Source of the DNA: Roseburia sp.
Lineage (GTDB): Bacteria > Bacillota > Clostridia > Lachnospirales > Lachnospiraceae
Direction of reading: 5' to 3'
Length of the DNA stretch: 64,000 nucleotides
Assembly (NCBI GenBank): GCA_023664265.1
Contig: JAMPFV010000001.1
Location: 350,421-414,420 of the forward strand
A program made the position numbers and the translations under genes. Positions 1 to 9,186 of this stretch are shown here, one piece after another. How positions within the stretch are numbered: the first letter of the stretch is position 1; each line of letters begins with the position of its first letter. A model generated the notes under the pieces. It worked only from the letters and a program-made list of their open reading frames with translations, was not told the origin of the DNA and made no database searches.

Positions 1-363
1 AAAAAACGCTCTGACACGCTGACCAACAAGGAGCAGGATACGCTCAGGGACATGCGGATTGTGCAGGAGATGTATGCGCGGGGCTTTGAATTTTTGCCGA
101 TTGACATTTTCCGCGCGCATTCCAGGAATTTCCAGATTATCGACGGAAAGATCATGCCTTCCCTGAGCAGCATTGACGGTCTTGGCGAGAAGGCGGCGGA
201 CGCGATTATGGAGGCGGCCAAGGACGGGCCGTTCCTCTCGAAGGATGATTTCAGGAGCCGCACCAAGGCCTCCAAGACGATTGTGGATCTGATGGGGGAT
301 TTGGGGCTGCTCGGCGACATACCGGAATCCAACCAGATCAGTCTGTTTGATTTGGTGGGCTAA
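1..363 (+). CDS. polC: DNA polymerase III PolC-type, C-terminal end (partial)
   Basis: The reading frame is open from base 1, so only the last 120 residues of a longer protein are present. The visible part carries the end of the polymerase domain and a helix-hairpin-helix-like stretch (SSIDGLGEKAADAI), and it ends in QISLFDLVG, the typical PolC C-terminus that includes the QxSLF clamp-binding motif. PolC is the main replicative polymerase of low-GC Gram-positive bacteria and binds the beta sliding clamp through this motif. The gene is followed by a probable intrinsic terminator and then the division cluster. The identification rests on the C-terminal signature and I regard it as firm. Confidence 0.9.
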   Translation, partial: KKRSDTLTNKEQDTLRDMRIVQEMYARGFEFLPIDIFRAHSRNFQIIDGKIMPSLSSIDGLGEKAADAIMEAAKDGPFLSKDDFRSRTKASKTIVDLMGDLGLLGDIPESNQISLFDLVG

Positions 364-369
364 AGACTG

Positions 370-408
370 AAAACAGCAGGAATTTGAAAAAATTTTTGCT
401 GTTTTTTT
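370..408 (+). terminator. Intrinsic terminator after polC
   Basis: The arms AAAACAGCA (370-378) and TGCTGTTTT (397-405) are fully complementary and run into a T tract ending at 408. The stem is A/T-rich, so it may be only moderately efficient. Confidence 0.6.
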
Positions 409-527
409 GTGCGCAAAATTACGAAATGTGGTATGCGGTGGCACGGGACAGACTATATCTTGCGTAAATTTCTCCAATATCCTGCAGTGCCGGGCTTGGC
501 GGCGCACCTTCCGACAAAAATAAAAGC

Positions 528-556
528 TTGCTATTTAGATAAATTTCATATAAAAT
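528..556 (+). promoter_or_regulatory. mraZ promoter (sigma-A type)
   Basis: TTGCTA (528-533) and TAAAAT (551-556) are separated by 17 bp, and the MraZ box array begins immediately downstream. No other good hexamer pair lies between the polC terminator and mraZ. The 364-527 stretch shows nothing else I can identify. Confidence 0.55.
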
Positions 557-562
557 GAATGG

Positions 563-599
563 AAAGTGGTGAAAAGTGGAACAAAGTGGCGTGAAGTGG
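563..599 (+). promoter_or_regulatory. MraZ-binding box array
   Basis: Four near-identical heptamers (AAAGTGG at 563, 573 and 583; GAAGTGG at 593) repeat with an exact 10-bp period just after the -10 box and just before mraZ. MraZ proteins are known to bind GTG-containing direct repeats of this period in their own promoter, so this is very probably the autoregulatory operator of the division cluster. Confidence 0.8.
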
Positions 600-610
600 T
601 GGTGATTGGC

Positions 611-1042
611 ATGTTTATGGGCGAGTACAATCATACGATAGACACCAAGGGCAGGCTGATTATCCCTTCAAAATTCCGCGAGGTGCTTGGAGATGAGTTC
701 GTGGTGACGAAAGGGATGGATGGCTGCCTGTTTGTGTACGAGAACACGGAATGGTCCGCTTTTGAGGAGAAGCTCAAGGCTCTGCCGCTGATGAATAAGG
801 AATCCCGTAAGTTTGCCCGTTTTTTCCTCGCGGGCGCGGCAAGCGTGGAGGTGGACAAGCAGGGAAGAATACTGATACCGTCGGTGCTGCGGGAGTTCGC
901 GGCGCTGGATAAGGACGTCGTTTTGGTGGGCGTTGGCGGACGAATAGAAATCTGGGGCAGGGAGCGCTGGGCGGCGGCCTCGGAATATGATGATATGGAT
1001 GATATTGCGGAGCACATGGCTCAGCTAGGCCTGATGATTTGA
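611..1042 (+). CDS. mraZ: Transcriptional regulator MraZ
   Basis: A 143-residue protein with the two SpoVT/AbrB-like swapped-hairpin halves of MraZ. The first half opens with MFMGEYNHTIDTKGRLIIP and the second contains VDKQGRILIPSVLREFA. MraZ binds as a ring to GTG-type repeats and regulates the division and wall (dcw) cluster. The ATG at 611 is preferred over an upstream in-frame ATG at 566 because MFMGEY is the conserved family start and the 566 start would lie inside the operator repeats. It is the first gene of the cluster and is followed 33 bp later by rsmH, the usual partner. Confidence 0.95.
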   Translation: MFMGEYNHTIDTKGRLIIPSKFREVLGDEFVVTKGMDGCLFVYENTEWSAFEEKLKALPLMNKESRKFARFFLAGAASVEVDKQGRILIPSVLREFAALDKDVVLVGVGGRIEIWGRERWAAASEYDDMDDIAEHMAQLGLMI

Positions 1043-1075
1043 CGGGCGCGGAGCAGACTGCACGCAGGGAAGGGC

Positions 1076-2023
1076 ATGGTTGCAGTGATGGAATTTAAGC
1101 ATACTTCGGTACTGTTAAGGGAGACAATTGAAGCGTTGGAGATCAAGGCGGACGGCGTATATCTGGACGGTACGCTCGGCGGCGGGGGGCACGCGTATGA
1201 GATTTGCAGGAGACTTGGAGAGAAGGGCAGGCTTGTGGGAATCGACCAGGATGCCGACGCGATAGCGGCGGCGGGGGAGCGTCTGGCGGAATTTGGCGAT
1301 AAGGTCAGCATCGTCAGAGACAACTTCTGCAATGCGCGGGAGGCGCTGGGCGGATTTGGGATCACGCATGTGGACGGCATCGTGTTGGATCTGGGTGTTT
1401 CGTCCCATCAGCTTGACACGGTGGAGAGAGGCTTCACCTACAAGTACGATACGCCGTTGGACATGCGCATGGATCAGCGGCAGAAGATTTCCGCGCGGGA
1501 CATTGTAAACACCTACAGCGAACAGGATCTGTATAAGATAATCAGGGATTACGGCGAGGAGAATTTCGCCAAGAACATCGCGAAGCATATTGTGGCGGCG
1601 AGAAAGGAAAAGCCGGTCGAGACGACCTTTGAGCTGAACGAGCTGATAAAGGCGGCGATACCCGCCAAGATGCGCGCCGTGGGCGGACATCCGTCGAAGC
1701 GGACGTTTCAGGCCATCCGCATTGAGTGCAACCATGAGCTGGAGGTGCTGCGGAATTCATTGGAGGATATGGTCAATATGCTCAACCCGGGAGGAAAGCT
1801 TTGCATCATAACCTTTCATTCCCTTGAGGACAGAATCGTCAAGCACGCGTTTCGCGAGCTGGAGAACCCGTGCACCTGTCCGCCCGAATTTCCGGTGTGC
1901 GTATGCGGAAGAGTTCCCTACGGCCGGGCAGTGCCCAGAAAGGCCATCCTGCCGTCGGAGGAGGAGCTGGCGGAAAATCCGCGGTCGAAGAGCGCAAAGC
2001 TGAGAGTTTTTGAAAGAATATAA
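1076..2023 (+). CDS. rsmH: 16S rRNA m4C1402 methyltransferase RsmH (MraW)
   Basis: A 315-residue SAM-dependent methyltransferase that N4-methylates C1402 in the decoding centre of 16S rRNA. Visible family marks are the N-terminal [13 protein letters not shown], the SAM loop [10 protein letters not shown], the [11 protein letters not shown] motif, the KRTFQAIRI segment and the C-terminal [12 protein letters not shown]. Length is normal for the family. The start at 1076 is preceded by AGGGAAGGG; an in-frame ATG at 1088 (MEFKHT) matches many homologues equally well, so the true start is uncertain by four residues. Second gene of the dcw operon. Confidence 0.95.
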   Translation: MVAVMEFKHTSVLLRETIEALEIKADGVYLDGTLGGGGHAYEICRRLGEKGRLVGIDQDADAIAAAGERLAEFGDKVSIVRDNFCNAREALGGFGITHVDGIVLDLGVSSHQLDTVERGFTYKYDTPLDMRMDQRQKISARDIVNTYSEQDLYKIIRDYGEENFAKNIAKHIVAARKEKPVETTFELNELIKAAIPAKMRAVGGHPSKRTFQAIRIECNHELEVLRNSLEDMVNMLNPGGKLCIITFHSLEDRIVKHAFRELENPCTCPPEFPVCVCGRVPYGRAVPRKAILPSEEELAENPRSKSAKLRVFERI

Positions 2024-2035
2024 ATTTGGAAAGGC

Positions 2036-2524
2036 ATGGTTAGCGGAATGGACTACAATTATATAGACGGCAGCACGGTCAGAAAAGCGGAGACGGCGCC
2101 TGTCAGAAGAGAGGTGCGAAGGACGGCGCCGCAGCGCGCGCACGGGAGCCGGCCGCATCCGCAAGGGAATACGCGCAGACACAGCCGCAGACAGGTCAAG
2201 GCAGCGCCGATGAACGTGGGTTATATCGCCGTTGTGGCGGGCGCGCTTGCCGTTACCTGCATTGTACTGATATTCTACATCGGATTGCAGTCAACGATTA
2301 CCGGTCACATCAATAACATTTCCCGGCTCGAGAGCGAGCTGAACGATTTGAAGCTTTCAAATGACGAGCTGTACACGAAGATTATGAGCAGTGTGGATTT
2401 GGAGGAGATAAAGCGGATTGCGGTGAATGAGCTTGGAATGAAATACGCCAGAGAGGGACAGGTTATCACCTACTCCGGCGAGGGGAGCGACTATGTAAGG
2501 CAGTACAGCGATATTCCCGAGTGA
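2036..2524 (+). CDS. ftsL: Cell division protein FtsL-like
   Basis: A 162-residue bitopic membrane protein. A long basic cytoplasmic tail (about residues 15-55, rich in Arg and His) precedes one transmembrane helix (about 61-83) and a short extracellular coiled coil (about 92-120), which is the FtsL plan. FtsL joins FtsQ and FtsB/DivIC at the septum and helps activate FtsW/FtsI. Sequence conservation in this family is poor, so the call relies on topology and on the position between rsmH and a class B penicillin-binding protein. The start at 2036 has GGAAAGG upstream; an ATG at 2048 is possible. The cytoplasmic tail is longer than in many FtsL proteins. Confidence 0.8.
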   Translation: MVSGMDYNYIDGSTVRKAETAPVRREVRRTAPQRAHGSRPHPQGNTRRHSRRQVKAAPMNVGYIAVVAGALAVTCIVLIFYIGLQSTITGHINNISRLESELNDLKLSNDELYTKIMSSVDLEEIKRIAVNELGMKYAREGQVITYSGEGSDYVRQYSDIPE

Positions 2525-2551
2525 AGTGCCACAGACTGGAAGTGAGGACGG

Positions 2552-4711
2552 ATGGCGAGAGCAAAGAGGAGAAGGAATTACAATTATCAAAAGGTAAAGA
2601 CAATGAAGCTGGCAGTGATGATGCTCATCATCCTGTTGGCTTTTGCAGGGTTAGGGGTGCGCCTGTACGTGATATCGCGGGATCATCAGGACAGTTACCA
2701 GAAGAAAATCCTGTCGCAGCAGCGCTATGACTCCACAACGCTTCCGTTCAAGCGCGGAACGATTACGGATGCCAACGGCACGATACTGGCGGTCAGCGAG
2801 AAGGTCTACAATGTCATTCTGGACTGCAAGGTAATGCTCTCCGACGAGAAGAGCAAGGAGCCGACGCTGAGCGCGCTGGCGGATTGCTTCGGCTTGGATC
2901 GCAGCGAGCTGAATGCCTATGTGGCGGCGAACCCCAACTCCCAGTATTATGTTCTGAAAAAGCGGCTGACCTATGAGGAGATTGAGCCGTTCCTCAACCG
3001 GAAGGCGGAGAACAATGAGAAGGCTGCCAAGGATAAGGAGAAGAAGCTTGGCACTATTAACGGGGTATGGTTTGAGGAGGAATATATCCGGCGCTATCCG
3101 AACAATACCTTGGCCTGCGATGTGATAGGCTTTACGGGAACGGACAACAACGGCACCTATGGGCTTGAGGAATACTACAATGATGAGCTCAACGGCACGA
3201 ACGGCAGGGAGTACGGCTTTCTGAATGACGATGTGACGCTGGAGCGCACCACCGTGGCCGCGGTGGATGGCAATTCTCTTGTGCTGACAATCGACGCGAA
3301 CATACAGGCGATGTGCGAGAAATATCTGAAGCAGTTCAGCGACGAGCACAAGGATGAAGCGCGGGAGGGGCTTGGCTTCTATGACGGAGCCGTCATTGTG
3401 ATGAACCCGAAGAACGGGGAAATACTGGCAATGGCGAGCTACCCGAACTTTGACCTGAACAATCCGCGGGATATTTCCGAGTATTATACCGAGGAGCAGA
3501 TTGCGGAAATGCAGGAGAATGAGACCTACTATGATACCTTAAATACGCTTTGGCGGAACTTCTGTATCTCCGACAGCTATGAGCCGGGCTCCACCGCGAA
3601 GTCACTGACGCTGGCGGCAGGTCTGGAGAGCGGCCGGATTGTCGGGAATGAGTCCTATGACTGCAACGGCGGCTTGGATGTCGCGGATCATCATATCAAC
3701 TGCAATGTGACGACCGGGCACGGCACGCTCAATGTCAGCGGCGCGCTGGAGCAGTCCTGCAACGTCGCATTTATGAAGATGGGCGAGGCCATCGGCGCGA
3801 CAAACATGTTGAAATTCAACAATATCTTTAACATCGGCCTGCGGACAAATATCGACCTTGCGGGCGAGGCGCGGACGGCGTCGCTGGTATATAACGAGCG
3901 CACCATGCACGAGGCGGAGCTTGCGACCTCCTCTTTCGGGCAGGGGTACAATGTCACGATGATAGAGATGGCGACAGCGTTCTGCTCTGTCATCAACGGC
4001 GGCTACTACTATGAACCGCATGTGGTGAGCAAGATTACGAATTCCAACGGTGATACGGTAAAGAATATCGAGCCGAGAGTCTTAAAGCAGACGATTTCGG
4101 AGACAACCTCCGCAATGATGCGCCAGTACTTATACGCGGCAGTTGCCGAAGGCACCGGCAAGTCGGCACGCCCGGCCGGATACGCTATCGGCGGCAAGAC
4201 GGGAACGGCGGAGAAGGTTCCGCGCGACCATAAGCACTATGTGGTTTCTTTTATCGGCTTTGCGCCGGTGGACGACCCGCAGGTGGTGATTTACTGTGTG
4301 ATCAACGAGCCAAACGTGGCCTCTCAGGATCATGCGTATTACGCGACGGGAATCGTGAAAAACGTTCTGACGGAGCTGCTTCCCTATATGCATATCAGCA
4401 GGACGGAGGAAATGACGATTGCGGAGCAGGAGGAGGCAGACAATCTGCTTGGAAACATCGTCGCACCGGAGCCGGCGGCTTCTGATGAAGAGAATCCCGA
4501 TGGGGAAAATCCTGACGGCGAGAATCCCAAGGACGGAGACGTTCAAGGGGAGGCTCCTGCGACCGGCAGTCCTTTTAACATTGTGGATCCTGTCACGGGT
4601 GAGCTGATCAATGTGGCGACAGGGGAGCCGGCCGAGCTCAATCATGGAGTCGAGGCCCTGCCCTCGGAGACGGAGGGAAACGGCGGGCAGCCGACGACAA
4701 ACAGTGAATAG
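2552..4711 (+). CDS. ftsI: Class B penicillin-binding protein, FtsI/PBP2B-like transpeptidase
   Basis: A 719-residue septal DD-transpeptidase that cross-links peptidoglycan with FtsW. It has a basic N-terminus, one membrane anchor (about residues 19-39), a PBP dimerisation region, and a transpeptidase domain with all three active-site motifs: S347-T-A-K350, S402-C-N404 and K549-T-G. There are no PASTA domains. After the catalytic domain comes an acidic, Pro/Asn/Gly-rich tail of roughly 90 residues with the repeat ENPDGENPDGENP, unusual for the family and probably unstructured outside the membrane. It is the first of two adjacent class B PBPs; the second is the sporulation type. Confidence 0.85.
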   Translation: MARAKRRRNYNYQKVKTMKLAVMMLIILLAFAGLGVRLYVISRDHQDSYQKKILSQQRYDSTTLPFKRGTITDANGTILAVSEKVYNVILDCKVMLSDEKSKEPTLSALADCFGLDRSELNAYVAANPNSQYYVLKKRLTYEEIEPFLNRKAENNEKAAKDKEKKLGTINGVWFEEEYIRRYPNNTLACDVIGFTGTDNNGTYGLEEYYNDELNGTNGREYGFLNDDVTLERTTVAAVDGNSLVLTIDANIQAMCEKYLKQFSDEHKDEAREGLGFYDGAVIVMNPKNGEILAMASYPNFDLNNPRDISEYYTEEQIAEMQENETYYDTLNTLWRNFCISDSYEPGSTAKSLTLAAGLESGRIVGNESYDCNGGLDVADHHINCNVTTGHGTLNVSGALEQSCNVAFMKMGEAIGATNMLKFNNIFNIGLRTNIDLAGEARTASLVYNERTMHEAELATSSFGQGYNVTMIEMATAFCSVINGGYYYEPHVVSKITNSNGDTVKNIEPRVLKQTISETTSAMMRQYLYAAVAEGTGKSARPAGYAIGGKTGTAEKVPRDHKHYVVSFIGFAPVDDPQVVIYCVINEPNVASQDHAYYATGIVKNVLTELLPYMHISRTEEMTIAEQEEADNLLGNIVAPEPAASDEENPDGENPDGENPKDGDVQGEAPATGSPFNIVDPVTGELINVATGEPAELNHGVEALPSETEGNGGQPTTNSE

Positions 4712-4724
4712 GCGGCAGTAATAT

Positions 4725-4769
4725 CCCTCAAAAAAGAATAATAGATTATAGTAATTACTTTTTTGAGGG
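4725..4769 (+). promoter_or_regulatory. Hairpin that sequesters the spoVD ribosome site
   Basis: A perfect 12-bp inverted repeat (CCCTCAAAAAAG at 4725-4736, CTTTTTTGAGGG at 4758-4769) encloses a 21-nt A/T loop. The last five bases of the right arm, GAGGG, are the only plausible Shine-Dalgarno sequence for the spoVD ATG at 4776. It lacks a downstream T tract, so it fits translational masking better than termination. Confidence 0.6.
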
Positions 4770-4775
4770 CTTTCC

Positions 4776-6539
4776 ATGGCAATAAAAAATAACGCGGGCA
4801 GAAGAAACATGACCGTGCAGAAAAAGAAGACCTTTGTCCTGTGTGTGGCGTCCATATTGGTGCTGGTGATACTGATGGTGCGTCTCGGGTATCTGATGAT
4901 ACTGTGCTCGGCGCATTACTCCGAGCTGGCGCAGATGCTGCATGAGCGGGAGCGCGACATCAAGGCTGCGCGCGGACGGATTATCGACGCCACCGGCACC
5001 GTGCTTGCGGACAATAAGACCGTGTGCACCATATCGGTGATTCACAGTCAGATTACGGAGCCGGAGCGGGTGATTGAGGTTTTGAGCAGGGAGCTTGGCC
5101 TGTCGGAAGAGTATGTGCGCAAGCATGTGGAAAAATACAGCGCCAGAGAGCGTATTAAGAGCAACGTCGATAAGGAGACCGGGGACAGAATCCGCAGTCT
5201 TGACCTTGCCGGCGTGAAGGTGGATGAGGACTATAAGCGGTACTACCCCTATGGGGAGCTGGCCTCCAAGGTACTGGGCTTTACCGGAGGGGATAATCAG
5301 GGCATTATCGGTCTGGAGGTGGCCTATGAGGAGTACCTGACCGGACAAAAAGGGCAGATACTGACACTCACGGATGCCAAGGGTGTTGAGCTTGAGGGCG
5401 TGGGCGAGCGCAGGGAGGAGCCTGTCGCGGGCAGGGATTTGTATATCAGCCTTGACGTCAATATTCAGAAATACGCGATGCAGCTTGCGAAGCAGGCCTA
5501 TGAGACCAAGCAGGCGGAGGGCGTTTCCATTATTGTGATGAATGTCAACAACGGTGAGATCCTTGCGATGGTGGACGTTCCGGAATTTGACTTGAACGAG
5601 CCGTTTGAACTGATTGACGAGTTTGCGGTGCAGCTTGTCACGGATGCGGACGGAGGGGACAACCGGCAGGATCTGTTGAATCGGATGTGGCGCAACGGCT
5701 GTATCAACGATACCTACGAGCCAGGGTCAACCTTCAAGATTATAACGGCGGTCGCAGGGTTGGAGTCCGGCGTCGTGACGCTGGAAGATAATTTCTCCTG
5801 CCCCGGGTTTATCGTGGTGGATGACAGAAAGATACGCTGTCACAAGGTGGCGGGGCACGGCGCGGAGGATTTCACGCACGCGGTAATGAACTCGTGCAAT
5901 CCGGTGTTTATCACCGTCGGACTCCGGGTCGGCGCGGAGCGGTATTACAAATACTTTGAGCAGTTTGGCTTAAAGAGCAAAACCGGAATCGATTTGCCCG
6001 GAGAGGCGGCGACGATCATGCATAAGCTTGAAAATATCGGCAATGTGGAGCTTGCGACGATTTCCTTTGGGCAGTCCTTCCAGATAACGCCGCTGCGGCT
6101 GATGACAACCGTGGCCGGGCTGATAAACGGCGGGCGGCTGGTGACGCCGCACCTTGGCGTGAAGGTGATAAACGCCGACAACTCGGAAATAGAGGAGTTT
6201 GAATATCCGGTCTCGGAGGGGATTGTCTCCGGGGAGACCACCGAGAAGCTCAAGTATGTGCTGGAGCAGGTTGTGGAGAACGGCGGCGGCAAGAACGGCT
6301 ATGTCGAGGGCTTTCGTGTCGGTGGCAAGACGGCTACCAGCCAGACGCTTCCGCGCGGAAGCGGCAGATATATCGCTTCCTTCCTCGGGTTTGCGCCCGC
6401 GGACAATCCGAAGGTGATGGCGCTCGCGATTATCGACACGCCGCAGGGAACCTATTACGGCGGACAGATAGCCGCGCCGATTGTGCGGCAGCTTTTTGAA
6501 AATATTCTTCCCTATTTAGAGGAAATGGATTATAATTAA
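4776..6539 (+). CDS. spoVD: Class B penicillin-binding protein, SpoVD-like
   Basis: A 587-residue transpeptidase with an N-terminal membrane anchor (about residues 22-42), PBP dimerisation region and catalytic domain. Motifs are S318-T-F-K321 in EPGSTFK and S373-C-N375. The third motif reads K518-T-A in GGKTATSQT instead of the usual KTG. SpoVD proteins make the spore cortex in the mother cell and are commonly sigma-E dependent. The order ftsI then spoVD then murD matches Gram-positive dcw clusters. Its ribosome site lies in a hairpin, suggesting separate translational control from ftsI. No PASTA domain is present, whereas Bacillus SpoVD has one. It could alternatively be a second vegetative PBP. 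Confidence 0.8.
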   Translation: MAIKNNAGRRNMTVQKKKTFVLCVASILVLVILMVRLGYLMILCSAHYSELAQMLHERERDIKAARGRIIDATGTVLADNKTVCTISVIHSQITEPERVIEVLSRELGLSEEYVRKHVEKYSARERIKSNVDKETGDRIRSLDLAGVKVDEDYKRYYPYGELASKVLGFTGGDNQGIIGLEVAYEEYLTGQKGQILTLTDAKGVELEGVGERREEPVAGRDLYISLDVNIQKYAMQLAKQAYETKQAEGVSIIVMNVNNGEILAMVDVPEFDLNEPFELIDEFAVQLVTDADGGDNRQDLLNRMWRNGCINDTYEPGSTFKIITAVAGLESGVVTLEDNFSCPGFIVVDDRKIRCHKVAGHGAEDFTHAVMNSCNPVFITVGLRVGAERYYKYFEQFGLKSKTGIDLPGEAATIMHKLENIGNVELATISFGQSFQITPLRLMTTVAGLINGGRLVTPHLGVKVINADNSEIEEFEYPVSEGIVSGETTEKLKYVLEQVVENGGGKNGYVEGFRVGGKTATSQTLPRGSGRYIASFLGFAPADNPKVMALAIIDTPQGTYYGGQIAAPIVRQLFENILPYLEEMDYN

Positions 6540-6578
6540 CTGTCAAAAGAGCAGCGGCTCTCGGGAGGAAAGTGTGAG

Positions 6579-7964
6579 ATGACAGAGGTTAGAGGAAAAA
6601 ACGTGCTCGTGGTGGGAACCGGAATCAGCGGGATTGGCTCAGCTGTGCTGCTGGAGAAAAACGGCGCGCTGCCAATCGTGTATGACGGGAATGAGAAGGT
6701 ATCGCCGGAGGAGGTTCGCGAAAAGCTTTCGGAGAAGCTGGGCGCGCCGACAAAGGCGCAGGTTATTGCCGGCGCGTTTCCCGAGGAGCTTGCGGGCGAG
6801 CTTGCGCTGGCGGTGCTCAGCCCGGGGGTGCCGACGGACGCGGATTTTGTTTTGTATATGAAGGAACACGGAATCCCGATATGGGGGGAGATAGAGCTGG
6901 CCTACCGCTTTGCGAAGGGGCGGGTGCTTGCCATCACCGGCACGAACGGAAAGACGACGACGACCTCCCTTGTCGGACAGATCATGCAGGAGTATCTGGA
7001 CAGCGTCTGCATCGTCGGGAATATCGGCAATCCGTATACCGACGCCGCGCCGTTTATGACGGAGGAGACCGTGTCGGTGGCGGAGATTTCCAGCTTCCAG
7101 CTGGAGACGATTGACCGCTTTCACCCGCAGGTCTCCGCGATACTGAATATCACGCCGGACCATTTAAACAGGCACCACACGATGGAGAATTATGCGGCCG
7201 CCAAGGAGGCGGTGGCGAAGAACCAGACCAAGGCGGATTACTGTATCCTGAATTATGAAAACGAGTACACGAGGGCGTTCGGGAGCAGATGCCCCGCGAC
7301 AGTGGTGTGGTTCTCCTCGGCGAGGCGGTTGGAGAATGGGCTGTACTATGAGAAGGAGGAGATATGGCTGGCGGAGAATAATACAGCCAGACCGCTGCTG
7401 AATGTCCACACCGATATGAATCTGGTGGGAATGTGCAATATCGAGAACGTGATGGCGGCAATCGGAATCGCCATGAGCGCGGGCGTCCCCATGGAGAATA
7501 TTCTGGCGACCGTCAAACGCTTTGTGGCGGTGGAGCACCGGATTGAGTATGTCGCGACCAAGCGGGGCGTGATGTATTATAACGATTCCAAGGCAACCAA
7601 CACGGACGCGGCGATACAGGGCATTCGGGCGATGGATAGACCGACAGTCCTTATCGGTGGCGGCTATGACAAGGGCGGTGAGTACGACGATTGGATACGG
7701 TGCTTTGACGGCAAGGTCAGGAAGCTCGTGCTGATCGGACAGACGCGGGAGAAGATTGCGGCGTGCGCGCGGCGCTGTGGGTTCCCCGAGAAGGACATTC
7801 TCTTTGCGGATACCTTTGACGAGGCGCTGAGCGTCTGCACAAGGGAGGCGGCCGCGGGGGATGCGGTGCTGTTGTCGCCCGCCTGCGCGAGCTGGGGAAT
7901 GTTCCCGAATTATGAGGTGCGGGGGAAGCAATTCAAGGAATATGTAAACAATCTGGAGGAGTGA
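6579..7964 (+). CDS. murD: UDP-N-acetylmuramoyl-L-alanine--D-glutamate ligase
   Basis: A 461-residue Mur ligase that adds D-glutamate to UDP-MurNAc-L-Ala in the cytoplasm. The N-terminal nucleotide-binding fold starts with GTGISGIGSAVLLEKNGA, the ATP loop GTNGKTTTT lies at about residues 121-129, and the C-terminal domain includes YNDSKATNTDAA and the HRIEYV segment typical of MurD. Length is normal. A strong AGGA site precedes the ATG. mraY, which usually sits just before murD, is missing, so MurD follows spoVD directly. The last codons contain the ribosome site of the next gene. Confidence 0.95.
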   Translation: MTEVRGKNVLVVGTGISGIGSAVLLEKNGALPIVYDGNEKVSPEEVREKLSEKLGAPTKAQVIAGAFPEELAGELALAVLSPGVPTDADFVLYMKEHGIPIWGEIELAYRFAKGRVLAITGTNGKTTTTSLVGQIMQEYLDSVCIVGNIGNPYTDAAPFMTEETVSVAEISSFQLETIDRFHPQVSAILNITPDHLNRHHTMENYAAAKEAVAKNQTKADYCILNYENEYTRAFGSRCPATVVWFSSARRLENGLYYEKEEIWLAENNTARPLLNVHTDMNLVGMCNIENVMAAIGIAMSAGVPMENILATVKRFVAVEHRIEYVATKRGVMYYNDSKATNTDAAIQGIRAMDRPTVLIGGGYDKGGEYDDWIRCFDGKVRKLVLIGQTREKIAACARRCGFPEKDILFADTFDEALSVCTREAAAGDAVLLSPACASWGMFPNYEVRGKQFKEYVNNLEE

Positions 7965-7968
7965 TACC

Positions 7969-9120
7969 GTGGCGAGAAGACCGAGGGAAGTCCGATACGG
8001 AAAACATAATATGGACTATGTACTGCTGACGGTGGTGCTGTTTCTGGTATGCTTTGGCCTGCTGATGATCTATTCCACCAGCACCTATGTTGCGGGTGTG
8101 GACCATGACGACCCCGCGTTTTATCTCAAGCGGCAGGCGATTTCGACGGTACTTGGATTTGTCGCGCTTTTCTTTGTGTCGAGAGTGCCGTACAGGGTAT
8201 GGCAGCGCTTTGACTATGTGGCATTGATTGTGTCGATCGTGCTGATCCTGCTGCTGCTGACGCCGCTGGGCGTTACGAGGAACAACGCGACAAGATGGCT
8301 GGACTTAAAGATTGGCCTGAACCTGCAGCCCGCGGAGGTGGCAAAGCTCGGTATCATCATCTATCTGGCAAGCATTATCGAGCGGCTGGAGGAAATCGGC
8401 AAAAATACGCTGCGCACCCCCAAGGGGCTTGCGATTGTCTTTATACCGCCGACAATCGTCGCGGGACTGATCTACGTGATTTCCGACAACCTCAGCTCGG
8501 CGATCATCGTCATGGGAATCGCGGTGGCAATGCTCTTTGTGGCGGTGCCGGATTACAAATGGTTTATCATTACAGGCGTTGCGGGCATTGCGCTGGTGGC
8601 GGCGGTGGTCATCTACGCGTCCCAAGCGGACGCGACCTCGAGCTTCCGTCTGGCGAGAGTCCGCGCGTGGCTTACGCCGGAGGCCTACAGCACCGACAGG
8701 GCGTTCCAGACATTGCAGGCGCTGTATGCCATCGGCTCGGGCGGCATCTGGGGAAAGGGGTTGGGACAGAGTATGCAGAAGCTCGGATTCCTCCCCGAGG
8801 CGCAGAACGATATGATTTTCTCCATTATCTGCGAGGAGCTGGGGCTCTTTGGCGCGCTGACGATTATCCTGCTGTTTGTGGTTCTGATATGGAGCTGCAT
8901 GGTGATCGCCAACAAGACGACGGACCGATTCGGCGCGCTGCTGGTGGTCGGTGTGATGGCGCATTATGCGATACAGGTAATCCTGAACATCGCCGTCGTC
9001 ACAAACTCGATTCCCAACACGGGAATCACGCTCCCGTTTATCAGTTACGGCGGCTCGGCGGTACTGTTCTTGCTGTCCGAGATCGGCATTGTCTTAAATG
9101 TGAGCAAGAATTGTAAATGA
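7969..9120 (+). CDS. ftsW: Peptidoglycan polymerase FtsW/SpoVE (SEDS family)
   Basis: A 383-residue polytopic SEDS protein with about ten hydrophobic segments. SEDS proteins polymerise lipid II glycan strands together with a class B PBP. Family marks include the ARVRAW stretch, the GSGGIWGKGLGQS loop, the FLPEAQNDMIFSIICEELG segment with the conserved acidic residue, and the terminal ITLPFISYGGSA. The GTG start at 7969 follows GGAGG inside the end of murD; an ATG at 8011 is less well placed. It could serve division (FtsW) or sporulation (SpoVE); the sequence alone does not decide. murG, which usually follows, is absent. Confidence 0.9.
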   Translation: MARRPREVRYGKHNMDYVLLTVVLFLVCFGLLMIYSTSTYVAGVDHDDPAFYLKRQAISTVLGFVALFFVSRVPYRVWQRFDYVALIVSIVLILLLLTPLGVTRNNATRWLDLKIGLNLQPAEVAKLGIIIYLASIIERLEEIGKNTLRTPKGLAIVFIPPTIVAGLIYVISDNLSSAIIVMGIAVAMLFVAVPDYKWFIITGVAGIALVAAVVIYASQADATSSFRLARVRAWLTPEAYSTDRAFQTLQALYAIGSGGIWGKGLGQSMQKLGFLPEAQNDMIFSIICEELGLFGALTIILLFVVLIWSCMVIANKTTDRFGALLVVGVMAHYAIQVILNIAVVTNSIPNTGITLPFISYGGSAVLFLLSEIGIVLNVSKNCK

Positions 9121-9186
9121 CGGAGGGAACAATGGGCGGCATCCCACATATAATACTATAATTATTGTTTTCATGTGGTGAATTCT

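Noticed and set aside
8295..9116. Second long + frame inside ftsW
   Set aside because: Gly/Arg-rich shadow frame typical of GC-rich coding DNA; ftsW itself is clearly intact.
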